In this document: positions 34,498 to 41,103 of the stretch, one piece after another
How the letters are laid out: every line of letters begins with the position of its first letter
Numbering within the stretch: position 1 is the first letter of the stretch
NCBI GenBank assembly: GCA_963707275.1
Contig: CAVPPH010000002.1
Coordinates: 429,300-493,299 of the forward strand
Reading direction: 5' to 3'
Source of the DNA: JACKBK01 sp963707275
GTDB lineage: Bacteria > Chloroflexota > Anaerolineae > JAAEKA01
DNA: 64,000 nt
Notes under the pieces: generated by a model
What the model was told of the DNA's origin: nothing
Database searches by the model: none
The model's input: only the letters and a program-made list of their open reading frames with translations
Program-made: the position numbers and the translations under genes

Positions 34498-35448
34498 TCA
34501 AGCCAGCAAGCTACCAATCAAATCGGGCAGGGCAGGAATGTCCGGCGCGAGCAGGAGACGGTAGGCGGGGGCCTGCTGCACCAGCGCCTGCAACAAGGCA
34601 AGGTGTGGAGCGATGTAGTCGCGATCCCAGCGTTCGATGCTGTTGGGCACTAGCGCCAGCAGCGCCTCCGGGGCGTCCATCGGCTCGACCCGGCTGGACT
34701 CAAGGCCGGGTGTGACGCGCGGGAAGAGCAGCACGCGCGCCTCTGCTTTGGTTTGCCAGACATCGCCGTACGCGTTCTGGGCGGGGATAGCCCGCTTGCG
34801 CCCGTCCGCAGGATCGCCCACATGCCTGTGCAGCGACGGGAAACGCGCCAGCGTGTCGTCGTAGGCTGCCAGCAGTCCCGGATACGCGCAGGCCAGCACG
34901 CCGTTTGTTGACTGGCTCAGCAGCGGCGAGTCGTTGGACACCAGCTTCCAACCGGCCTCCAGCAGGCTCAGCCCGGTGGTTGTCTTGCCCGCGCCGATGT
35001 CGCCCACCAGCAGCGCGGCCCTGCCATCCTGCGCAGCAGCGAAAGCGTGCAACGAAAAGAAGCCGCGTCGCCGCAGCAACGGCCCGAGGACGATGATCAA
35101 CATGTCGTCAAACGCGCCGTAGTGGTCGAACATCTCTGGCAGCAGATCGCCATCCACGGTTCCCGCGGCCAGGTTCACCGACACGGTGCCCCAACGCGGG
35201 AAATGGGCGGTCAGCAGGTCGTTCTGCAGCGTACAGGTCAGCAAGCGCAATTCGGATACAACCCGGCCGGCCGGCTGCCACACGGACATGGAATCCACCG
35301 TCCTGAGACTTAGTATAACCTCTGCTGGCCGGGCTTCGCATGCGAACGGACCGAAAACGTCGCGCAGCCGATCGCGCACCGTGACATCTTCGCCGGCGAC
35401 GCCGATTATCATGTTGTGCAGGTTGTAGTGATCGATTGTCGCACTCAT
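34498..35448 (-). CDS. HPr kinase/phosphorylase-like protein (HprK-related)
   Basis: A 316-residue protein whose second half resembles the HPr kinase C-terminal domain: P-loop LLVGDIGAGKTTTG (about 147-160) and, after it, LVSNDSPLL in place of the HprK D-D loop. The N-terminal half (residues 1-140) is unlike HPr kinase and shows no clear family. Such HprK-related proteins are not sugar-catabolite regulators: they recur beside PqqD-like proteins and nucleotidyltransferases in polysaccharide and ribosomal-peptide loci, and one HprK-like kinase phosphorylates the lasso peptide paeninodin. Here the gene is divergent from a 22-residue peptide gene with a lasso-like leader pattern. The ATG at 35448 is the only plausible start. 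Confidence 0.82.
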   Translation of the reverse strand: MSATIDHYNLHNMIIGVAGEDVTVRDRLRDVFGPFACEARPAEVILSLRTVDSMSVWQPAGRVVSELRLLTCTLQNDLLTAHFPRWGTVSVNLAAGTVDGDLLPEMFDHYGAFDDMLIIVLGPLLRRRGFFSLHAFAAAQDGRAALLVGDIGAGKTTTGLSLLEAGWKLVSNDSPLLSQSTNGVLACAYPGLLAAYDDTLARFPSLHRHVGDPADGRKRAIPAQNAYGDVWQTKAEARVLLFPRVTPGLESSRVEPMDAPEALLALVPNSIERWDRDYIAPHLALLQALVQQAPAYRLLLAPDIPALPDLIGSLLA

Positions 35449-35454
35449 GACACA

Positions 35455-35460
35455 AGTATA
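35455..35460 (-). promoter_or_regulatory. -10-like box just before the HprK-like gene
   Basis: TATACT on the minus strand ends six bases before the ATG, which would give a leaderless message, as proposed for the MerR gene. No good -35 hexamer is visible at 16-18 bases, so the call is weak. Confidence 0.35.
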
Positions 35461-35492
35461 GCATCAGTTGAAGGAAGTAGTTGAAAAACTCC

Positions 35493-35521
35493 TTGACAAA
35501 AGCAAACATCTCTGGTAAACT
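35493..35521 (+). promoter_or_regulatory. Sigma-70-type promoter of the peptide unit
   Basis: A perfect -35 TTGACA (35493-35498), a 17-base spacer and TAAACT (35516-35521) as -10. Transcription would start near 35528, before the left arm of the inverted repeat at 35579, and run through the small peptide gene towards the nucleotidyltransferase. The shared 248-base gap makes it divergent from the HprK-like gene. Confidence 0.6.
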
Positions 35522-35578
35522 CTCGGCGTCACTAAACTTGTGGTTGGTAGACTGCTTTCCTCGAAGAATTCCCTTCAG

Positions 35579-35926
35579 TATTGTGAGATGTCAGGATGGC
35601 GCGTTGGGCTTGTACTGGCAGACGATCTATCAAACTCGGACTGCAAGGCTTGCATAGCAGGTGTTGCATCGAACAAACCGACTTCCGGAGGTCACCATGA
35701 AGTACACGAAGCCCCAGATCAAGAAGCACGACGAGCTGAAGCAAGTTACCTTCAGCAGCCACTAAGCCGTTAGGCTCCCTGTGGTGACGGCGACACTCTT
35801 TCGCCTGATCTACAACTCAGTATGCTGGCGCGACTCCTCGTGGGTCAGTCAGCCACACTGACGCCTTGAGGCCGGCATTGCCGGCAACCCATCTTGCCTA
35901 ACGTGCCTTCCTGACATCTCACAATA
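35579..35926. repeat. 348-bp unit bounded by long inverted repeats, enclosing the peptide gene
   Basis: TATTGTGAGATGTCAGGA (35579-35596) recurs as its exact reverse complement at 35909-35926. After one mismatch the pairing continues for 12 more bases: GGCGCGTTGGGC (35598-35609) with GCCTAACGTGCC (35896-35907), where the only two non-Watson-Crick positions are G-T, that is G-U in RNA. The total is 30 pairs in 31. The ends are TA...TA, as expected of a MITE moved by an IS630/Tc1-type transposase, but no transposase is present. Alternatively the RNA forms a giant hairpin holding the ribosome site and peptide in its loop. Smaller palindromes (TGCAAGGCTTGCA at 35642) lie inside. Confidence 0.75.
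35697..35765 (+). CDS. 22-residue candidate RiPP precursor peptide with lasso-type leader spacing
   Basis: A strong GGAGG (35687-35691) five bases before ATG drives a 22-codon frame: MKYTKPQIKKH-DELKQVTFSSH. Tyr3, Pro6, Ile8, Asp12 and Thr18 sit at exactly the spacing of the lasso-leader signature Y-x2-P-x-L-x3-G-x5-T-x, which RRE/PqqD-like domains bind. After Thr18-Phe19 only Ser-Ser-His remains, far too short for a lasso ring, so either the core is truncated, a base slip hides more, or the short Ser-Ser-His tail is itself the modified part. It is flanked by an HprK-like kinase and a nucleotidyltransferase, two families tied to such peptides. No cyclase, B-protein or PqqD gene adjoins it. 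It was found by reading, being too short for automatic calls. Confidence 0.6.
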   Translation: MKYTKPQIKKHDELKQVTFSSH

Positions 35927-35948
35927 AACCCTGATGTAAAGCTACGGT

Positions 35949-37139
35949 GTGACCCAGGTTTCCCGAATCTCCCAACTCGTTCACATACTTCGCTTTGATA
36001 GCGATCTGTCGTCCCAGACGTCCTTCAGTCCTGATGTCTGGGACGATTTAGCTATTACGGCGATTGCGCTGGGACTGGCGCCGCTGCTACACGTGCGCAC
36101 CGACTTGCTTGACCTGCCACCGGCGGCACGCGCCAAGCTGGCAGTCACTTACGGGGCGACGCAGAAGCGCAACCAGGCCATCGCCGGGCAGTTGGGCGAG
36201 ATGCTGGCTGCACTGCACGCGGCCGGCATCGAAACCATCACGCTCAAAGGGGGTTACCTCGCGTTTCAGGTCTACCCCGACCCGGCGCTGCGCGGCATGT
36301 CCGATCTCGACCTGCTTTTTCAGCCAACCGCGCTGCCGGCCGCGGAGGCGGTCCTGCAGTCGCTGGGTTACGAGGGCAAACACAAATCAGCCGACGAGGG
36401 GCCTGGAATCGTCAAGCACACCAGCACCTACAAGCGCGCCGCCCCCGATGCAGCCACCTCCACGCCCAACCCGTATCTCAGCACAGCCGGCGACCGTCAC
36501 GTCGACCCGCACGGATCGCTGGAGGAGTCGTGGTTTGGCCTGCGCATCGACGTCACGCCGGGTATCTGGCAGCGCAGCCGGGCCGTGACTTTGGTAGACC
36601 AGCCGGCGCGTGCGATGGCGGACGAAGACCTGTTATTGCACCTGAGCGTGCATCTGGTCTATCACCTGCTGATGAGCAAACCGAGCCTGGTGCAACTCTA
36701 CGACATCGCGCTGGTCAGCCAGACGTTGCCGGTGAGCTGGGAGATGTTGACGGCGCGCGCCCGTGAACGCCAGGCGATCCCGTTCCTCTACGCGGCGCTG
36801 CATCTGGCGTGGAAAGTCTACGGCGCGCCGATTCCGGCACGAACGCTGGCCAGTCTGCACGACACCTGTCCGTCCGCTCAGGCCCGGCGCATCGAACGTA
36901 TGGGGCTGGCAGACGTGGTGCAGCAGACGCAGCGCCCACCGCTGGTCACGATTCGCCAGCGCCTGATGCGCGGCGTCAGCGACCGGCGCGAGACGTCGCA
37001 GTGGGCGCCAACCCTGGCGGGAAAATGGGCGGTCTGGCGCACGGCGATCGACATCGGCAAGACCGACACGGGCAAGCTGCTGAGTGGGAAGTTGACCAGC
37101 GGCTCGCTCTTCAACCGTCGCAGGGCAGGCAGCCTCTGA
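35949..37139 (+). CDS. Nucleotidyltransferase-family protein (NTP_transf_5 type)
   Basis: A 396-residue protein with the minimal nucleotidyltransferase core LKGGYLAFQVYPDPALRGMS followed by D-x-D (Asp119, Asp121, in SDLDLLF), and a long helical C-terminus with the conserved H-x-x-x-H-L (LLHLSVHLVYHLL). This family recurs in exopolysaccharide and lasso-type peptide clusters together with HprK-related kinases and PqqD-like proteins; the acceptor is unknown. An insert near residues 150-185 is Ala/Thr/Pro-rich. A GTG at 35949 is the start; the gene begins just outside the right arm of the inverted-repeat unit. Its stop overlaps the next start (TGATG), so it is coupled to the GT2 gene. Confidence 0.83.
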   Translation: MTQVSRISQLVHILRFDSDLSSQTSFSPDVWDDLAITAIALGLAPLLHVRTDLLDLPPAARAKLAVTYGATQKRNQAIAGQLGEMLAALHAAGIETITLKGGYLAFQVYPDPALRGMSDLDLLFQPTALPAAEAVLQSLGYEGKHKSADEGPGIVKHTSTYKRAAPDAATSTPNPYLSTAGDRHVDPHGSLEESWFGLRIDVTPGIWQRSRAVTLVDQPARAMADEDLLLHLSVHLVYHLLMSKPSLVQLYDIALVSQTLPVSWEMLTARARERQAIPFLYAALHLAWKVYGAPIPARTLASLHDTCPSAQARRIERMGLADVVQQTQRPPLVTIRQRLMRGVSDRRETSQWAPTLAGKWAVWRTAIDIGKTDTGKLLSGKLTSGSLFNRRRAGSL

Positions 37140-38443
37140 TGCAAGACGCGCGGAGGATCATCGACGCGGTGTCATCGGTGCTGGCGCTGGCTGTCGCGGC
37201 CGTACTGGTGGTTTTCAACGTTCGGCGGCTGATCTTCCTTGCCGTTGCCGCCCTTGATTTGATCGGCAACCGCTCGACCCGCCCGCCCAGTCCTTGCCGC
37301 GCTGACGACTCGTTGCCAGAGGTGCTGGTTCTGGCGCCGATGCGCAACGAATTCGCCAGCCTGCCTGATCTGGTCAAATCGTTACTGGCGCTGGACTACC
37401 CTGCTGACCGCCTGATCATCGGCCTGATCGACGACGCATCGACGGACGGCAGCGGCGCGGCCATGGACGTGCTGGCCGCCGCGCACCAGCAGGTTCACGT
37501 ACAACACAATCCTGCTAGCCTGGGCAAGGCAGACAGCCTGAACGCCGGGCTGGCCCGCTGGCTGGCCGGTGAGGTCGTAGCAGTCTATGATGCCGACGCC
37601 CGGCCCGCGCCGGACAGCTTGCGCCAGATCGTGGCAGCCTTCGCGGACTCGTCTGTGGCGGCCGCGGGCGGGATGATACGACCCGCCAACGGGCTGGCAT
37701 CGCTGACAGCCAGCTACGCCGCGATCGAGCGGCTGGTGCATCAGCAGGTGACGATGCGCGCGAAGGATCGTCTGGACTTGACGCCAGCGATTCTGGGTAG
37801 CAACTGCGCGTATCGACGCAGCGATCTGGCTGCGGCTGGCGGGTTTCCCGGCGGCGCGTTTCTGGAGGACAGTCATCTGACAGTAACGTTTGCACAGCGA
37901 GGCCACCAGACGCGCTTTCTGCCCACAGCGGTAGCGGAGGACCGGGTTCCCGAGACGCTGGGCGGCTATTGGCGGCAGCACGTTCGCTGGGGGCGCGGGT
38001 TCGTGGATGTGGCGGCGGGTGCGCGCGCTGGCGGCAGCAGTGCCCGCAGGTTGAAACCTGCGTCTGATACGGAGAAGAGCAGCGGCTTAGTGCATGAGTG
38101 TCGGCCATCGTTGGCGCAACGGGTTGAGTTGACGTTGTTCAGCCTGGGCTACCTCGACCGGCTGGCGCTGATGACGGGCAGCGGATTGGTTGCGCTGCGC
38201 CGGGCATCGGGAAAGCGCGGCCGCGCCGATCGGGCGCTGGCGGCAATGCTGCTGCTCAACGTGCTGTTGCCGTACGCGCAGATCGCCACGGCGCTGGCAG
38301 CGGAACGGGCGTCGCTGGCTTGGTGGAGTCGTCTTCCGGCGCTGCCCGCATTTTTCGCCGTGGACGCGGCCGCAGCATTCTGGTCGACTGCTTTGAGCCT
38401 TGGCCGTCAGCCGCGAACCTGGCAACCAACCGAGAGAACCTGA
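37139..38443 (+). CDS. Membrane GT2 family glycosyltransferase
   Basis: One N-terminal membrane segment (about 10-35), then a GT-A domain: VLVLAPMRNEFASLPDLVKS, GLIDDASTDGSG, VVAVYDADARPAPDSL (the D-x-D), a later GGFPGGAFLEDSHLT (acceptor ED) and the Q-x-x-R-W equivalent RQHVRWGRG; then two or three C-terminal membrane segments. Such enzymes polymerise or transfer sugars at the inner membrane. Residues around 300-320 (ARRLKPASDTEKS) come from a dispersed palindromic repeat inserted in frame. The ATG overlaps the stop of the nucleotidyltransferase gene. Confidence 0.88.
   Translation: MQDARRIIDAVSSVLALAVAAVLVVFNVRRLIFLAVAALDLIGNRSTRPPSPCRADDSLPEVLVLAPMRNEFASLPDLVKSLLALDYPADRLIIGLIDDASTDGSGAAMDVLAAAHQQVHVQHNPASLGKADSLNAGLARWLAGEVVAVYDADARPAPDSLRQIVAAFADSSVAAAGGMIRPANGLASLTASYAAIERLVHQQVTMRAKDRLDLTPAILGSNCAYRRSDLAAAGGFPGGAFLEDSHLTVTFAQRGHQTRFLPTAVAEDRVPETLGGYWRQHVRWGRGFVDVAAGARAGGSSARRLKPASDTEKSSGLVHECRPSLAQRVELTLFSLGYLDRLALMTGSGLVALRRASGKRGRADRALAAMLLLNVLLPYAQIATALAAERASLAWWSRLPALPAFFAVDAAAAFWSTALSLGRQPRTWQPTERT
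38045..38076. repeat. GGTTGAAACC-CTGATACGG repeat, copy B, inside a coding region
   Basis: CGCAGGTTGAAACCTGCG (38045-38062) is a perfect palindrome with 8-bp arms, followed by TCTGATACGG. The 24 bases 38049-38072 match 21220-21243 at 22 positions. The copy is read through in frame within the GT2 gene. Confidence 0.7.
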
Positions 38444-38562
38444 GAAGACGCGTAGATCGTCCAAACCGGCAGCAAGCTAACCGAAACGGCTGTGCATCAC
38501 AGGCATAATCAGTCACATCCTTGACCGTCCTGTCACATGAATCACCCAACACAACACATTCC

Positions 38563-40002
38563 ATGATTTCCAAACCTGACGAACATATCATCCTCCTGGG
38601 CGGCGGTGTCGCCGGGCTGGCAACCGGACTCGAGCTAGCTCGCCGCGGCCGCCAGGTCACCGTGATCGAGAAAGGCCCGGTCGCCGGCGGACTGGCCCAG
38701 ACCTTCGAGTACGAGACGCCAGCCGGCCTGTTTCGCTTCGACATCGGCGGCCACCGCTTCCACAGCCACAAGCCTGAGATCATCGGCTGGGTGAAGGAGC
38801 TGATGGGCGCGGACTTGTTGCATGTGCCGCGCATCAGCCGCATTTACCTCAGTAGTGACGGCAAGCCGGGCGGCAAGTTCGTCGATTACCCGCTCCAGTT
38901 CCCCGGCGCGCTGAGCATCTTTTCGCCCGGCCAGGCGGCGCGCATCCTCTCCAGCTACGCCGCGGCCACGGTGCGCAACCGGTTGGATGGCAGCGCACCG
39001 GATGTTTCGTTCGAGGACTGGGTCGTACGTCGCTTTGGACGCGCGCTCTACGAGGTCTACTTCGAGCCGTACACCGAAAAAGTATGGGGCATCTCGTGCC
39101 AGGAACTGTCGGCCGACTGGGCTGCGCAACGCATCAGCCTTCCCAGCCTGAGCGAGGCGGTTAAGCGCGCCATCTCGCCGGGAGCAGCGCCGCCGGCCAC
39201 GATCATCAGCCATTTCTGGTACCCGCGGCTGGGCTTTGGCATGATCCCCGACCGCATGAAGAGCGAGATCGAGCGTCTGGGTGGGCAGGTCATCCTTGGT
39301 ACGGGCGTCACCAGCGTCGCTCCGCAAGAAGGGGGCGGCTTTATCGTCACCGTCGATGACGGCGTCGGCCAGCATCAACTCAGCGCCGACCGGGTCATCT
39401 CCAGCATTCCCATGAATTTCCTGCTGGCCAGCCTGCCAGCCAACAGCGGCAGCCGTGAAGTAGCTGAGAATTTCAAGCTGCGCTACCGCGACATCATCCT
39501 GATCTATCTGGCCATCAAGGCGCAGCAGGTCAGCAGCGACAGTTGGACCTACTTCCCCGGCCGCTCGCTGCTGGTGGGACGGACCCACGAGCCGCGCAAC
39601 TGGAGCCCGTTGATGGCGCCCGACGGCTACACCTCGCTGGCAGCCGAGGTCTTCACCAGCCAGGGCGAACCGACCTGGGAACAGCCCGACGAGGCGCTGG
39701 TGCAGCGCGCTGCCGACGATCTGACCGGCATCGGGTTCATGCCGCGCGGCTCGCTGCATCAGGGCTGGGTCAAGCGGGTCCGGTTTGCCTATCCTGTCTA
39801 TGACATCGGCTACGCTGACAAGGTGAAGGTGGTGCGCGAGTTCCTCGACCGCTGGCCGAACCTGCATCTGGTAGGACGCACGGGATCGTTCCGCTACATG
39901 AACTCCGATGGCGTCATCGAGGACGCGCTGCGGCTGGCCGACTATCTGACTGGCGTGCGCGGCGAATACGTGGACGTCAGCAAGACCTACAAGGTGGATT
40001 GA
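38563..40002 (+). CDS. FAD-dependent amine-oxidase-like protein, UDP-galactopyranose-mutase-like
   Basis: A 479-residue flavoprotein with the dinucleotide motif IILLGGGVAGLATGLELARRG, E-K in VIEKGPVAGG and the UGM-like FDIGGHRFHSHKPEI. Further on PYTEKVWGISCQELSADW and the C-terminal FAD-closing GRTGSFRYMNSDGVIEDALR fit the family used in surface-glycan clusters. It may carry out a redox-neutral sugar isomerisation or a desaturation; the substrate is not known. The ATG at 38563 is preferred; a TTG at 38521 would add 14 non-conserved residues. It is followed 20 bases later by another GT2 gene. Confidence 0.85.
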   Translation: MISKPDEHIILLGGGVAGLATGLELARRGRQVTVIEKGPVAGGLAQTFEYETPAGLFRFDIGGHRFHSHKPEIIGWVKELMGADLLHVPRISRIYLSSDGKPGGKFVDYPLQFPGALSIFSPGQAARILSSYAAATVRNRLDGSAPDVSFEDWVVRRFGRALYEVYFEPYTEKVWGISCQELSADWAAQRISLPSLSEAVKRAISPGAAPPATIISHFWYPRLGFGMIPDRMKSEIERLGGQVILGTGVTSVAPQEGGGFIVTVDDGVGQHQLSADRVISSIPMNFLLASLPANSGSREVAENFKLRYRDIILIYLAIKAQQVSSDSWTYFPGRSLLVGRTHEPRNWSPLMAPDGYTSLAAEVFTSQGEPTWEQPDEALVQRAADDLTGIGFMPRGSLHQGWVKRVRFAYPVYDIGYADKVKVVREFLDRWPNLHLVGRTGSFRYMNSDGVIEDALRLADYLTGVRGEYVDVSKTYKVD

Positions 40003-40021
40003 GACGCTGGAAGCGGATGCT

Positions 40022-41071
40022 GTGATACAGGTTTCTGTCATTGTTCCGGTTTACAACGGCGGCGCGCCGTTCCGGCGCTGTCTCGACGCGCTGGCGGAAA
40101 GTTGGCATCTTTGCCGCAAAGATGCCAACTTTGACTGCGAGGTCATCGTCGTCGATGACGGCTCTGGCGACGGATCGGCGGAACTGGCTGCTGCACACGG
40201 AGTCCGCGTCCTGCATACCGCCCATCCGCGCAGCGGACCGGCCACAGCGCGCAACCTGGGCGCGGAGGCGGCTAGCGGCGACGTCGTCTTCTTTGTCGAT
40301 GCCGACGTGGCGGTGCGGCCGGAGACCGTCGGTCTGGTGGCGCAGGCTTTCGCTGATGATTCGGCGCTGGACGCGCTGTTCGGCTCCTACGACGACCAGC
40401 CGGGCGAAAGCAACTTTCTGTCGCAGTACAAGAACCTCTTTCACCACTACGTCCACCAGCACAGCGGCGAGGAAGCGGCCAGTTTCTGGAGCGGCTGCGG
40501 CGCAATGCGGCGCGAGGTGTTCCTGCGCCATGGCGGCTTCGACACGACGCTCTACGACCGACCCTGCATCGAGGATATCGAGTTAGGCTACCGCGTGACA
40601 CGTGCCGGCGGCCGCATTCGTCTGGTCAAGTCGCTACAAGTCAAGCACCTCAAGCGCTGGACGGTCGGGTCGTTGCTGCGTTCTGACATTCTGGACCGTG
40701 GTATCCCCTGGACACGATTGCTGCTGCGCGAGGGCGACTTTGCCCACGACCTGAACCTGCAAACGCACAACCGCGTCAGCGTTGCGGCGGCCTGGATGTT
40801 GGTGCTGAGTCTGCTGGCCGGGCTGTTCCTGCCGCCGCTGTGGCTGATTTCGTTGGGCACGGCCGTCTTGTTGCTTGCGTTGAACTGGCCGCTTTATTAC
40901 TGGTTCGCCGGCAAGCGAGGCTGGCCCTTCGCGCTGCTGGTCATCCCGTGGCATTGGCTGTATTATCTGTACAACGGCCTGAGCTTCTCGGTCGGCGCGG
41001 CGCAGCACGTGACCAGCCGGCGGCGATCTCAGCCACACGACGCGAAGCAACCAGTAATCGCTCGCGACTGA
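40022..41071 (+). CDS. GT2 family glycosyltransferase with C-terminal membrane segments
   Basis: The GT-A domain reads VSVIVPVYNGGAPFRRCLDAL, then VIVVDDGSGDGSAELA, VVFFVDADVAVRP (D-x-D) and CIEDIELGYRV. Two or three membrane segments close the chain (LLAGLFLPPLWLISLG, LNWPLYYWFAG). Between the first and second strands, residues 26-37 (S-W-H-L-C-R-K-D-A-N-F) come from a perfect 35-bp palindrome inserted in frame, replacing the usual short loop. A GTG at 40022 is used as start. It stands between the UGM-like and DUF5693 genes on the same strand. Confidence 0.87.
   Translation: MIQVSVIVPVYNGGAPFRRCLDALAESWHLCRKDANFDCEVIVVDDGSGDGSAELAAAHGVRVLHTAHPRSGPATARNLGAEAASGDVVFFVDADVAVRPETVGLVAQAFADDSALDALFGSYDDQPGESNFLSQYKNLFHHYVHQHSGEEAASFWSGCGAMRREVFLRHGGFDTTLYDRPCIEDIELGYRVTRAGGRIRLVKSLQVKHLKRWTVGSLLRSDILDRGIPWTRLLLREGDFAHDLNLQTHNRVSVAAAWMLVLSLLAGLFLPPLWLISLGTAVLLLALNWPLYYWFAGKRGWPFALLVIPWHWLYYLYNGLSFSVGAAQHVTSRRRSQPHDAKQPVIARD
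40098..40132. repeat. Perfect 35-bp palindrome inside the GT2 coding sequence
   Basis: AAAGTTGGCATCTTTG (40098-40113) and CAAAGATGCCAACTTT (40117-40132) are exact reverse complements around CCG. The palindrome keeps the reading frame and lies in a surface loop between two core strands of the transferase, as in-frame palindromic elements do in some other bacteria. Confidence 0.8.
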
Positions 41072-41103
41072 CCATTCACCAATTCACGATTTACCATTTT
41101 TCC

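Noticed and set aside
35540..35773. 77-codon frame overlapping the small peptide
   Set aside because: No ribosome site, no conservation pattern, and it runs across the inverted repeat arm and the peptide in another frame.
34498..37139. Complete lasso-peptide biosynthesis cluster
   Set aside because: There is no lasso cyclase, B protein or PqqD-like gene, and the peptide lacks a ring-forming core.
38635..40041. 468-codon open frame on the minus strand
   Set aside because: Antisense of the UGM-like flavoprotein; no motif of its own.
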